Positions 20,940 to 32,192 of a DNA stretch of 58,469 bases are shown in pieces. A program made the translations under genes and the position numbers. The notes below the pieces were generated by a model that was not told the origin of the DNA, ran no database searches, and saw nothing but the letters and a program-made list of their open reading frames with translations. The DNA is from Auxenochlorella pyrenoidosa (lineage: Eukaryota > Chlorophyta > Trebouxiophyceae > Chlorellales > Chlorellaceae): contig KQ482063.1 in assembly GCA_001430745.1 (NCBI GenBank), positions 1,120,811 to 1,179,279 on the forward strand, written 5' to 3'. Position 1 is the stretch's first letter; every line of letters begins with the position of its first letter.

Positions 20940-22690
20940 CATGTGGCATGAAAGGATGGTTGCTGATGAGGGCAAAACTGCGCCAGCAGGGCGCTCAGCA
21001 GAGGGCTTGCACTCAACGTAGGCACGCATGCATTCTAAAACTGAGGGGAGGGTTCGTTCCTGATGAGCTCGACACCTTAAGGAGGGAAGTAGGTGGCGGC
21101 TGGAGGGCCGAGCCTCTGATGTCAGCGCCCCCTGCCGTTGCCAGCATCCAACGGCCAACTACGCAGTGGGGCTGTTGCTACGGCACCCCCAGGCTCAGGC
21201 CACGGTGATGCGCTTGGCCTCCTCCTTCTTCGTCTCCCTCTTGGGCACTGCAGAGGGGTGGCAGGGCGTAACAGAGGCACACGTCAGGGGGGCACATGGT
21301 AGCAACGCGACCTCCTGCCTGGGCAGCGCACAGCTGCTGCAACCCCCCTGTGCCAGGCTGTCCACACCAGCTCTCCTGGACCCTACACCCTCCCCGGCAC
21401 CTCCTCACCATCCAGCGTCAGCACGCCGTTCTCGTAGCGGGCGCGGATGGCATCCATGTTGGCGCCCTCGGGCATGCGCAGGGCGCGCCCCACAAACTGG
21501 GACGACCGCTCATAGCTGCAGCACGCGGGGTTGGGTTTGCAGTGCAAGAGTATTGTCAAATTCTGCAGTAGGTGATCTTCATGACGATTGATCAGTGAGC
21601 CGTCACGGCCAGCAGGCTAAGCATGTGACTGCCATGCACGCACGCTGCCACTACCCATGTCCGCACTGCTGCCTACCCCATCGCGAGCCCTCCCCCACCC
21701 ACCCACCGGTGCCACTTGCGCCCCTCCTCCTCCTTCTCCTCCCTCTGCTCCTGGCTGGTCTCCACGTTGATGCGCAGCACGTCCTTGTCAACTGCAGCAG
21801 GGGAGGGGGCAACAGACGTGCAGGCGCGTTCAATCCCACGCTAGAGGCTCCTTTGGCCAGGCTGCTGGAAGGCAGGGGCGGTGCATGTGGCCAGGGACCG
21901 GCCTGCTGCATGCTTCCTCCTGCCCCTCCCAGAACCACGCCCTCACTTGCCTGTGACCTTGATGTCCTCCTTCTTCACCCCGGGGATGTCTGCCTTCACC
22001 TCAAAGGCATCGTCCCTCTCAACCTGCAGGCAGCCAGGGGCAGCACCACCCATGGTCAGATGGTGGCGGCAGCGGAGGCCTTGGGCCAGTAGCAGAAGCG
22101 GGCTGCAGGGACTGGTTGCAACAAATCAAACGCATGACCAGAGGTTCCGCCCAGCCACACTGCTAGCAGCAGCACAGCGGCGCCGGAAGCAGCTGGAGCG
22201 GCCCGGAGGGCGCCGGCGCCACCGTCCCCATCCGATCCCGACACGCCCGCCCCCGCTTGCGATCGCGCCCAGGAGCCCACTCACCACATCCACAGGCATG
22301 CCGCGAGTGGCCAGCGCCAGCTGCTGCTGGCCGCCCTCAGAAGGTGCCAGCGCGCGGCTGAACTCGCGGGACACATCCGGGAAGCCCATGGGGCCGAAGA
22401 AGGGAGAGAAGAAGTCGTCGGTGAACAGGCCACCGGTGCGGGGGAAGGACAGGGCCATGGCGGCGGTGGCGGGTGCTTGCGGCAGTGTGCAGGCGGGCAG
22501 GGAGGCGTGTGAGGTGCCTGGCTGGGCTTGCAGGTAGGGCGATTGAGGCAGAATGGGTGTTGAAGTGCTGGGTCTGGCTTTGAGCCTGATGCTGCCGACG
22601 CCAGCATGGCCACCGCAGCGCCCGCAGCATGCGCTCCGGGCCGTTCCAGCACCCTCCAGAGGCGGCCCGGCCTGGGCTTCCAGATCCTGC
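20940..22690 (-). repeat. inverted HSP20 duplication, arm B
   Basis: Reverse-oriented partner of 6650-8400. Shared 3' flank includes GGAACGAACCCTCCC and GTTGAGTGCAAGCC; shared 5' flank includes GCTGGAACGGCCCGGAGCGC. The two arms enclose about 12.5 kb holding the coiled-coil gene and the 164-residue gene. Confidence 0.85.
21195..22458 (-). CDS. HSP20: small heat-shock protein HSP20, copy B
   Basis: Inverted paralogue of copy A with the same five-exon structure and practically the same protein. ATG at 22458 (MALSFPRTGGLFTDDFF), alpha-crystallin domain starting AFEVKADIPGVKKEDIKV, then VLRINVETSQEQREE, SSQFVGRALRMPEGANMDAI and YENGVLTLDVPK; stop at 21195-21197 after RITVA. Only a few coding differences are visible, such as VSREFSR versus VTREFSR in the N-terminal arm. 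The 5' flank is shared with copy A for about 240 bp and then diverges, so the two copies may respond differently to stress. Both look intact and neither shows a frameshift. Confidence 0.95.
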
Positions 22691-22849
22691 CAGAAGCAAG
22701 CCGCCAATTGAACCCCGTGCTTCTTACATGTGGGCCCATGCACGGCAGCCATGTTTCAACGCCATCTCAAAGACGCGGCGTCTCAGCAGAACACTGGCTG
22801 CTTCTGGCTGTGGCAAGACATGATCAGCTTCGCAGCCTGTAAAATGCTC
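22459..22849. promoter_or_regulatory. HSP20-B 5' flank
   Basis: Between the HSP20-B start and the tentative end of the SFI1-like gene on the same strand. The first 230 bp match the copy-A upstream region; the remainder is unique. It should contain the copy-B promoter. No convincing heat-shock element was read by eye. Confidence 0.4.
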
Positions 22850-25800
22850 CTAGCCCCCAGCCTTTCCCAACCCCACGCTGCGCCCTCCAATACCCTGCAG
22901 TCGCAGCGCCGCCTCAAGCAGCCCGCGACCGCTGCCACTAGTGCTGCCGCTGCTGCTGACTTTGCGTGCGGTGCGTGCCGGCGGCTGCAAACAGCCCTTG
23001 ATTGCTGAGCCACCTGGCAGCTGTGGCGCTTGCCCTGCAACAGCTATGTTGCTGCCTGATCCAGAAGCTGGCCTCAGCGACCCAGCCTGCCGTGTAGGAG
23101 AGGGCGGGAAGCTGCACCCAAAGGCCACGCCTCGCCGGTCGGGGCTGCCCACCGCCTCCACAGCCAGCCCGCCATCCACGGCAGCTGACACGCGGTGCAG
23201 TGACAACTGCGGGGAGGGAGCAGGTTGCCCTTGGATGAGGCAAGCCCAAGCACATGGTGAACGCTGGCACGCCCTGACAAGACGGAAGCGGCCGCCAGCC
23301 TGGCATGCCATGGCACCCCACCAGCTGCTGCTGGTTTCAGTTGGCTGCGCTGCTCACTCTCCGCCCGGCGAGCAGGCCGCGACCCCGCCCTCCCCTCTCT
23401 CGCCTTGTCCACCTCGAGCAGCGCAGCGGGCCCAGCGCGCTGCAGCCCGCCCGTGGCCACAAGGTCCTGCTTCAGCGCCCGCACCTGGGGGGGGAGGGGT
23501 AGCCAACCAGCCTGTCTTGTAGGCGCACACACAATCGACCAGCCAGTGCGCGGTGCTGACGCATACGCGTCAGCACCGCACATGACGGGGTCAGAGCCTG
23601 ACAAAGCATAGCTTGTGCAACTCGTGTGCCAACGCGCAGGGCGTCCTCACCAGCGCGTTGAATGAGCTGCCGCTCTGCACCAGCAGGCGGTTGCGCGCCG
23701 CCGCGGCCTTGCCGGGCGAGGCAGGCCGTGCTAGATGCGCGCTGCTGACCAGCTCTACCTGAGGCGCCGCGCCATTGGCTGTGCCCAAAAGCCAAGCGTG
23801 CTGAGGTGGACCCGCCTGTGGGCCTGACGTCGCACAGGTGGCCGCAGACAGACTGTTGGCGATGTCACACTGCGCTGCGCCACCCCCTCCAAGCGTGAGC
23901 GGCCCATGCTGCTCCTGCAGAGGCCTCCTCTCGGCATGCAGCTGCGTCTGCTGCGTCTGCTGCGCCTGCTGCGCCTGCAGAGCGCCAACCAGGGCGGCAA
24001 GCCCGTCGCGCTCCTCCTGGAGCATGCGCCCCGCCTGCGCCAGCTCCTGCACGCGCTGCCGCCCCCAGTCACCGCTGTCGATCACACGCCCCAGCCGCTC
24101 GCACTCCTGCCTCAGCCGGGCGTTCTCCTCGCCCAGCTGCTCTGCCTGCCGGCTCAACCTGCGCGCAGAAAGTTGGGGCGGCTCTTGGATCATTGAGGAG
24201 GGGAGGAGCCCTGTTAGGATTCTGCAGAGGCTGAGGCTTGGGGCATGCGTGGGTCGTCGCTCAACCAGGCACTGCAGACCAGCAGCAGGGGCGGTAGCAG
24301 CGGCAGCTGTCCGCCTCCCTGGCTGACCTGTCAAAGGCGTCCGCCTGCTGCCGGCTGCGCAGCCCCTCCACGGCTGCCAGCCAGGCGGAGAATGCGCAGG
24401 CCAGCAGGCGAGCAGTGCGAGCTGCTGACAGCTCTTGCAGCAGCCCCTGCCTGGCAGTGGCTAGCTCTGCGTGCTGCCTCCAGCCTGCAAAGGCGGCAGC
24501 TGCCACGCGCCGCTGCTGTTTCGACCCTGCCGCCAGTGCGGTACGCCCGGACCAAGAGGCGTACCGCCAGCCCCGCAGCACATGCCGCTGCATGTTGCAT
24601 TGCCAGTACTGCTGTGCAGTCTGCTTGGCCGCACGCCGCTCTGCTGCTGTCTCAAGCTCGCCGCGCCACTCAAGGAGTGCCTGGCGGGCCCGCAGGCGGC
24701 CCAGCCGCTGCTGTGCCCGCTCCGTGGCCCGCCGCGCTGCGCCCTTCTGCGCCGCCACCGCCTGCCAGCCGCCAAACGCGGCACAAAGCACTGCCCGCCG
24801 TGCCTGCCGCTCCGCTGCCAACCAAGCAGCCTTTTTGGCAGCTCGGTAACTTGCCTCCCGCTGCCAGCTGGAGAGGAGGGCGCGCAGGCGGTACCGCAGC
24901 ATCAGCCGCATCGAGCGGCTCTCGTTGTGCCGCAGCTGCAGGCACAGGCAGCGGGTGGATCAACCAGGCGAGCATGGCCATGTGTACTGCACCACCCTCG
25001 GGGCACTGAGCTGGGACGACGTCGCTCTGCATGGGCAGCGCAAGCCGCCACGTGCCCTCCCTTCTATCCCATCCCAACTGCTTGCCTGCGCCCCCAGCTT
25101 CTGCAGCTGCGCATCCCTCAGCTCCAGTTGCAGCTTCCACCAGCGCAGCCCACACACACGCCGCCACTCGCGCCAGCACCGAGCCAGCAGAGCGCGGCGC
25201 AGCAGCGCCTGCACCCGCGGCAACAGCCGCTCCTCGTGCCGCACGCTTAGCCGGCGCCAGGCATGCAGGCAGCGGCGCACCCGGCCCAGCGCGACCTGCC
25301 GAGCGGCCGCTCCTGCCGCATGGCGGCGCAGCTGCTGCGATGCCTGGTGGTGGCGCCAAGCCTGCACAACCACAGACACAGGTGCTCGGTGAGCCCACCA
25401 CTCAGGCTGCATCATGCATGAAGAGCCTGCAAAGAGCGAGGCGCTGCAGCAGATACTCGATTTGTGGCATCCGTGGGTGCATTTCCCTGTCCTCCACTCA
25501 CATTAAATGCACGGGCCTGCACTGCCTGCTCCACCACTGCTGCCTGCTGCTCTAGCAGCCGCTGGCTGTGCGCAATCGCCTCCTGCACCTTGCGGCCCAT
25601 GCCGGCCAGGCTGTCGAGGTGCTGTGCAGCCAGGCGTGAGGGCAGCGCCGCCGCAACTGACAGCAAGCGCGGCCCATGAGCGGTTGGCTGGCGCTGGCTG
25701 CCCCTCGGCCTGCCATCTGGGGAGGCCAAGGCCTGCGGTGAGAAGAAAAGCCGTTTGTTCACTGGCTTGGGCCCGATGAGATGGCCAAACACAGACCTTT

Positions 25801-26921
25801 TCAGGAATTGAACCGAGTGCAATGCAGGCTGGAGGAGGCAATGGCGGTCCTGCAACAAAGTTGGGCTAGGCGATTGATCTGACCTGAAGGCATTGCAAAG
25901 GATCGCCCTCCTCTGCTCCCTCTTCAGCCTGGCCCTGCTGGCAGGCGCCTGCTGCCGCAGTGCTCTGCTCAGCTCCGCTAAATTGCTGTGCAGGCACATG
26001 CCTGGCTCCAGCCACGCAGCCAGGCACCTGCATCCCTGCGCCCCGCACCCTGGAAGCCGCTGAGGACGGCTCTTGCTGCTGCCAACGACGATGCTGGTCC
26101 TGCTGCAGCGCCTGGGTGGCTTGGATCCCCTCGTCCTGGGGTCCAAAGAGCTCCACACATGGAGAGGACACCACGATGCTCACTGTCCCTGCCCGCAGTG
26201 TCAGCGCCGGGTCAGCTGCAGGCGGCTGCGAGCTGGCGCATGCACCAGCTTCTTGCCAAGCCTGCTCGTGCGGCTGGTGCCAGGCAGGTTTGTCTGGCCG
26301 ACGCCATGCTGGAGGCTGCTGCTGCTGCTGCTGGGGCTGCTGCTGCTGCCGCCGCTGCTGCTGCTGCCGGCGCTGCTCAAACTGCCCGCTGCTGGGTGAT
26401 GGGAGGGGTGCTTCTGCTGGCATGTGCGAACGGCTGCCAGCGCTTGCAGAGGCGGTTGCCTGAGCACGCGAGTCTTCTTTCCATGGTGGACTTGCAGTCC
26501 ATCTGGTGCTGCTATGCCCCGTCTCCTGCGCATTCAGCTGCTGCTGCTGCCACTGCTGCTGGTCCAACTGTTGGCAAGGGGCAGCTGCTGCACTGCACCC
26601 CACCGCATGTTTGACTGCATGCTGCAGGCGGTGGGGTGGGCACGCTGGCATGCATGGTGGGCTGCGCCAGCCCGGGCTGCCAGGCAGTGGCTCTGCTTCA
26701 TGGGCGCCTGCATGCTCATCGGCAAAGTGCACGCGGCGGCAGGCGGCAGGCGGCGCCGGCGCCCGCAAGGCTGAGGGATGGGGCGCCTCGTTCGGACTGC
26801 CGTATACGCTGCCCTGAAGCTTTGCTGCTTCCTGTCCCATCACTAGGAGCTGCCGGTGGTCAGCGGAGGCTGCCAAAGCAGCGAAGGCGGTCGGGCACCC
26901 TGCGACATAACTGTCGGTCAT
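22850..26921 (-). CDS. SFI1-like protein with Trp-containing (centrin-binding type) repeats
   Basis: Probable centrin-binding scaffold of basal bodies or centrosomes. Start ATG 26921 (MTDSYVAGCPTAFAALAAS). The first exon (about 345 residues) is disordered with a Gln-rich block (RRQQQQRRQQQQPQQQQQQP). A helical exon follows (GRKVQEAIAHSQRLLEQQAA). Next are about nine spaced Trp repeats of the SFI1 type: AWRHHQAS, CLHAWRRLSVRHE, CWREWRRVC, LLSSWQREASYR, AFGGWQAVAAQK, LLEWRGELE, VLRGWRYAS, AFAGWRQHAE and AFSAWLAAVEG (about 25360-24330). After these comes a coiled coil (LGEENARLRQECERLGRVI). An exon beginning VRALKQDLVATG (about 23485) is joined in frame through a good donor/acceptor pair. The last exon and stop are uncertain: 22850 or 22938, depending on the frame used after the CAG at about 23205. 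SFI1 assignment rests on repeat pattern, not on a search. Confidence 0.65.
26285..26400. repeat. CTG/CAG-rich polyglutamine-coding tract
   Basis: Clustered CTG triplets on the plus strand encode the Gln/Arg-rich block in the first exon of the SFI1-like gene on the minus strand. It is interrupted, so moderately stable. Confidence 0.8.
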
Positions 26922-27439
26922 CGGATTGCTAGCGAAGAGAAACGAGATTCACAGGGCGCGAATTCGCAGCCCAAGCGTGACATAGAAGGGCATGGGGGTC
27001 AGCAGGGTTTTCATGCAGCCTAAAAGACGCTCAGCTCGCCCCAAGTTTGCAAGATCTCCTCGATTGGCAGCGTGGACGTCTGCATCCAGCCAACAGGCCG
27101 CTTTGCAAGGGACCTCAAGCTTTGCAGTCCCGGCACAGGCGAACGCAGGCAAGGCTATCATCTTATTATAGCAGATTTAGTCTAGGTGTGTGTGATTGGA
27201 TTGCAGCCAAGGTCGGTGAGGCGGCGAGAGCGATGATCGGCCAAGCCAAAGCTCCGTCTTGCTGCGGTTCTGCAGTGCACTTGCAATGCGACAACTCCTG
27301 CATGATGCCCCGATCTTCCGCAAGGCTCCGATTCCCGCCTTGCAGCTCAGTTTCGTTCTGCCGCCACTGCCGCCACTGCCGCCACTGCTGCCGCAGACGA
27401 TACCTCATCGCAGCCTCCCTTCCCTGGCAGCCAGCCAGC
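26922..27439. promoter_or_regulatory. divergent promoter region, SFI1-like / PAC1-like
   Basis: About 520 bp separate the two start codons, so a shared bidirectional promoter is likely. The centre (27150-27200) is AT-rich for this genome (ATCTTATTATAGCAGATTTA). The right end, 27358-27400, holds a CTGCCGCCA triplet-like repeat in the presumed 5' UTR of the plus-strand gene. Confidence 0.5.
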
Positions 27440-28821
27440 ATGGTGATGTTCCTCGAGGACCCGGTGACGGGCGATGTGCCGCACCGTGGCCTGGTGGAGG
27501 AAGAGGATGAGCAGCGGGCGGCAGAGGTTGCACCGCAGTACACAGCAGCACCAGTGGTGCAGGCAAGAGCGCTTCTTGCTGCTGGCCTGCCCAGGCGGGG
27601 TTAGCAGCCAACGGCTGCAATTGCGCATTGGAGTGCAAGTTGGAAACCAAACCGAAATCAAGGAGGAAGTGCACTTTGTTCGGCTGTTCACGACACCCTG
27701 CCCACATACTCTGGCAACTGCAGTGGAGCGGCAGCCCCGTGACGGACGCCACCGTGGTGAGGGGGGACGGCCAGGGAGCAGATAGAGGCTGCATGCGCTG
27801 GAAGCCCTTGGTGAATGACATGCATCTCTGGCAACATGTTGAGGCAGCCGTGCCTGCTTGGCGGGTTGTGCCATACCCGGCCTCACCCGCCGCCCCTGGC
27901 CCCTTGTGCAGGTCTTTTTGCTGGGCCAGGCGGCCTGCCTGCTGGCAGACGCCTTCTTCCCAGGAACGCAGGCAAGCAGCCCTCCGTCCGGCACCCAGCT
28001 GCGCCGATTGTTTGCTTCCTGTGCCGTGCAGCACCTCGGTGATGCCCCAGTGTACTTGCCTCTTCAGCGCGCCCCGGGTTCACTGTTCACCGCCGCACTT
28101 GAGCACCAGCGCCGCCTCACAATGAAAGCAGCAACCCGCCTCGCCCTCTGCCCCGCAGCCCGCTGGCGCCATCACTGTGCCTGAGCTGGTGCGGGTGCGG
28201 TCGCCCCTGGAAGAGGAGTATGGGCCGGTGCACAAGCCGGTGCACACGTGCTCGCTGCGCAGCGGGGCGGCCGGCGAGAGGGCCAGCCCCCTGCTGCTGG
28301 CCGTGTGCCCCCGGGAGCTGCCGGCGGAGCAGGCGGCGGCGTGGGCGCGCGGCGCGCTGGGCGCGCTGCGCCCCCGCTGCCTGCTGGCGGCGACCACCCT
28401 GCCAGCAATGCACTACCGCGGCCCGGGCAGCCCCGCGGATGAGGACCTCGTGTTCTCGCTGCGCACCCAGGCAGCAACCGACGCCAGCAGCGGTGGCCAC
28501 CCCCACGGCAGCCTGCCGCCGGCGCTGCCAGAGGGCACGCTGGTGGGCGGCCTGCCCGCCGCGCTGGTGACAGACTGCGAGCTGTCTGGCCTGCCCGCCG
28601 CGCTGGTCGTGGGCGTGCAGCAGCAGCAGGTGCCCGATGCCCAGTTCCTGTACGCGCTCGGGCGGGGTACGCAGGCGGCGCTGGCCAGCCTTTCTGGCAA
28701 CGCGGCAGCGGCAGGAGGGGGTGCGGCAGAGGCGGGCGCAAAGCACCAGCTGCTGCGCACGCTCAGCGCGGCGGCGGACGCTGTGTACCGCTCATCAGCA
28801 TCAGCCTCCATCTTTGCCTGA
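27440..28821 (+). CDS. PSMG1: proteasome assembly chaperone 1-like (PAC1/PSMG1)
   Basis: Chaperone that, with PAC2, helps assemble the alpha ring of the 20S proteasome. Predicted exons 27440-27562, 27724-27756 (33 nt), 27912-27971 and 28159-28821, all phase 0, giving about 292 residues; human PSMG1 is about the same length. The acidic N-terminus (LVEEEDEQ) leads to VFLLGQAACLLADAFFPGTQ, the position of the IIAIGN...FLSSF strand in PSMG1. The best match is EGTLVGGLPAALVTDCELSG, corresponding to the PNIVHDLPAAVLSYC region of the human protein. The end, VYRSSASASIFA, parallels the short C-terminal strand used for proteasome docking. Two of the three introns start with GC (CAG|GCAAGA and CAG|GCAAGC). 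Identification is from remembered family features, so moderately sure. Confidence 0.75.
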
Positions 28822-29079
28822 TTCCTGCCTCCTCTGCGTCTCTATTCCAGACCCTGATCCCAGTCGGTTGAATATGATTGGATTGTTGGCATGCCGGGGT
28901 GCAGTCAATGGACTGCCGCTGGGCACGAGTGTCGCAGACACAGAGTCGGAGCCAGGAAAATTGGAGTGTTGAGATGTCGTTGCCCTGCAGTAGAGAGTCA
29001 ATGTGGGAAAAGAATGGGTGTCTTCTCACGCACTCATGTGTGCCAGGTGAAGCTCTGGGCAGCGCGAGTCTGCTCGCCG
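28822..29079. other. convergent intergenic, 3' flanks
   Basis: A short region between two stops (PAC1-like + and the Ser-Pro-rich secreted protein -). No gene, no repeat and no TGTAA motif seen. Confidence 0.5.
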
Positions 29080-32000
29080 TCACTGGCTGTCCTCGTATCC
29101 CTCGCAGCGAATAACCACTGTGCCGTCAGCGCTGGTCATATTGAACTGCAGCCAAAGGATGAGGCATGGGAGATCTGCGTTGGCCACTCTGACGGCCAGA
29201 CGGAGCTGGCCTGTGCGAAATGAGGGCGCTCATAGTCCTCAAAGCACGTATGTCTATGACGTCCCGGGCAGGCAGGCTGCACTTGGGCTGTTGTCGCAGG
29301 CTTGGGAGTCGCGACAACGGCGAGCTCACATCTAGAGGCTCTGTCACATATTCCTCGCCCTTCCAGTGGGAGGTCTGCTCCTGCACTTTCTGCCGGGGAG
29401 AGGGCAGGGTGGTGGGAACAGAGGCGCCGGTGCTGCATGCATGCAGGCCATGCATGACTGTGCAAAATCTCGAGGCTGGCCACAGAGGCTCTCTTCTCCC
29501 GGCCCTACCATCCGCTGCCACGCTCACCACCAGAGGCGTCCAGACGGTGCCGCACATCGCCGTGCTGAGCTCTGCGGCCCCGCCAGAGAACAGGCCCGGC
29601 GTGGGCACGTCGCCCCACACCGCTGCCGTGCTGGTGTTGGTCAGCCAGTGCTCGGGGGAGGTGCCTGCCACGTATGCCGACACCTGCGCGTGTGGTGAAA
29701 ATGCTGTGCCGGCTTCTCAGGGGGGACTTGAGCCTTGGCGTCACTCATGCCATTCCGTGCAGGCCGATCGGGCGTTACTATGCTGCACACGAGCTTGCCT
29801 TCAGGTCGTAAGGCAGTGGGTGGTGCAGCAGGCCCACGCTGCGGGCCAGGTTCTCATCCTTCCAGATGGTGTCCAGCTGATGTTGTAGGCAGGGGAGGAG
29901 AGCAGACACAGCTCACGGGTTGCTTGCATGGCAAGCGGGCCAGGCCCGGCGGAGCACTTCAGCTGCTGCGGACACACTAGGCACCAGAAGCGCATGCCTG
30001 ATGTGAGCGGAGAAATGGTCGCTTGCAGAGGGTGCACCTGCGGGTCAGGCCCTCAGCGATCCACCCTCAAAGGTCTCTGTCAGGCCTGGCATCCCCTCAC
30101 CTGAACGGTCTTGCCCTCGGGAATTGTGACAAAGTCGGTGACGCAGGCGGCATCATGGTCTCCAGCCTGCAAACAAGCAGGTGGGGTTGAGTGATGCCAT
30201 GCACTAGTGCGGCTGCAGTGGTGCATCGCAGAGCAAGCGTCTTGGGCCCTCCGCACACGCTGTCAAGCCTCATGGCTGCAGCAGAGCGCACCCCTGGCGC
30301 TCTTGGCTGCTGGCAGCACATGGTTTTTCCCTGCCGCCGGGGACCCCCGGCCCCCCTCTGCCCACCTGCATCACCACTCGGCATGGGTGCTGCTCGTAAG
30401 GCTGCTGCAGCAGGAAGCCCGCCGCAAAGGCAATGGGGCGGTGGCAGGAGTTCTCCACCACTGCATGTAGCAGGACAGTGACAGATGGGACAGAAGGAAG
30501 TGGCTTGCGGCAGCGGCAGCTTGTGGCGGCAGCAGCAGCCTTGCAGGGCAGGCTGCAGCTACTGTTGGGCCAGGGCGTGCGGGACATGGACATCTTGGTA
30601 GCACAGTAGTCGTGGCAAGTTCTGTTTTTTGCTATATGCAAAGGCATCAGACAAGCCGCAGGGCAACTGCGCTTGAACGAGGCCATCCCGGGCCAGCTGG
30701 CGGCGCACCCAAGGGGGCCATGTGTGTGGGCAGGGGCCCAGGGTCCTCTTGACCCAGTCTGGGGGAGAAGTCTGGGCAGGTCAGCTCCAGGGCATCTTCG
30801 GTGCCCCACTCCACCAGGCTGGGCCGGTACTGATGCCCCAGCTGGTACGCATCGTAATCTATCCGCACAGGCTCCATCTGCAGGGCCAGGCACACGCACA
30901 CGGGCGCCCTCTGGGCTCTGGGGCGTGGCTGAATGGGAGCATGCCTGAGCCAGGAGCGCTATTCAGGCAGGCCCTTCAGACAACGCCTGCCCATCCTGTT
31001 TGCACTTGAGCAGATAAGGTGGTGCTTCCCGACCTGCAAAGCCTGCGCAAAGGCGCAGCGTGCACGACACTCACCGGCGCCCACCACACGCACTCCTCTG
31101 GCACCGCTGGCCAGCAGAGCTGCATGTCTGTCCCGTTTCGCAAGCTGGAGCCCAGCTTGCCACGGCTGAGCGAGTATGTGGTGCCTGCATTGGTCACGAT
31201 GTGGGCGGTGTACCACCTGCAGGGCAAGTTGGTGAGCCAGGGAGTCCCCGGCTGAGACATGCTCGAGAAGAGGGCTACGAAGCACCGGTCTAAGGCAGCT
31301 GGAAGGGCCAAGGCGGCGCCCCTTGCTGCCAGCTGCAAGCTCTCTACCACAACAGGGGTTTCGCCACTCAACCAGGAAGGTCGCCTTACCAGGACAGCTG
31401 GTGCGAGCAGTAGCCCTCGTCGAACAGGTTGTGCAGCCGGCAGGGAGGGTAGTGGTTCAGCAGCGCCGCCTGCTTACCGGTGGCCGGGTCCATGGGCGTG
31501 GCAAAGGGCACCTGGTACGTCTCTCCCGGGTCGATCACCTCCCAGCCCGTGAGGCACAGAAACCCTCGAGGCTCGTACTCGGAGAAGACGGACGCTGCGG
31601 GGCCGAAGAAGGGCACCAGCTCGGTGCAGTTGGCGCCATCCTCCTCGCTCAGGACCTCGTACGCCGCCTGGAAGGTGATGGGCTCCCCGCAGCTGTTCTT
31701 GATGGTGCCAGATCCCAGGGTGGGGTCGGGTGAGGGCGAGGGCGAGGGCGAGGGCGAGGGCGAGGCGCCGCAGGGGAGGTACGGCGCCGCGGGGTTCTCG
31801 TGCGGCGGGCAGGGCGAGGCTGAGGGCGAGGGCGACGGGGACGCCGGCAGCACTGTGGCCGGCGCCAGCAGAGACCGCGCTGCGCCCTCTTGAGACAGCC
31901 TCTGGTGGTGCTCGTTAGTCGGGTGCCCGCGATGCCTGCATGGCGGGGTCGGCCAGGGTGCATATAGCGTGCCGGAATGTGCTGGTATCCAAGGATCTGA

Positions 32001-32192
32001 TGAGCTCTTCGCTGTACGCCCACACAAAGAATTGCAATCAGGTGCTAACCTGGAATTTGCGTCACCCTGCAGCAGAGGCAAGGCTGTGGGTATGCGTGCT
32101 GCCGCGGCAAGCGCCACAGCATGCGCTGCCAGCACTGCTGCCACGAGTCGCAGCCAAAAACGGCGGCCATGGTGGTGGCAGCAGGAAGGCAT
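29080..32192 (-). CDS. secreted Ser-Pro-rich protein with two related NSCxxPI modules
   Basis: Not recognised as a named family. ATG at 32192 starts a signal peptide (hydrophobic core WLRLVAAVLAAHAVALAAAA). After an intron, the mature chain runs into two (SP)n stretches, typical of hydroxyproline-rich algal wall proteins. A first module begins GTIKNSCGEPITFQAAYEV and continues GWEVIDPGETYQVPF, CSHQLSWWYTAHIVTNAG and MQLCWPAVPEECVWWAP. A second module begins VVENSCHRPIAFAAGFLLQQ and continues DFVTIPEGKTVQ, LDTIWKDENLARSVGLL and YVAGTSPEHWLTNTSTAAVW. The last exon is about 43 codons, starting QLRLAVRVANADLPCLILW and ending GYEDSQ at the stop 29080-29082. Both modules share N-S-C-x2-P-I-x-F-x-A and an I-x(0-1)-P-x-G-x-T turn about 50-60 residues later, so the protein arose by internal duplication. 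Exons in 29250-30900 are only partly resolved. Confidence 0.65.
31732..31766. repeat. GAGGGC hexanucleotide repeat coding (SP)n
   Basis: Perfect gagggc units on the plus strand encode alternating Ser-Pro on the minus strand in the secreted protein gene. A second shorter tract lies at about 31815-31850. Confidence 0.9.

Noticed and set aside
6650..22690. HSP20 inverted copies as arms of a transposon
   Set aside because: The arms contain a normal chaperone gene, the inside holds ordinary genes and no transposase, and no target-site duplication was seen.
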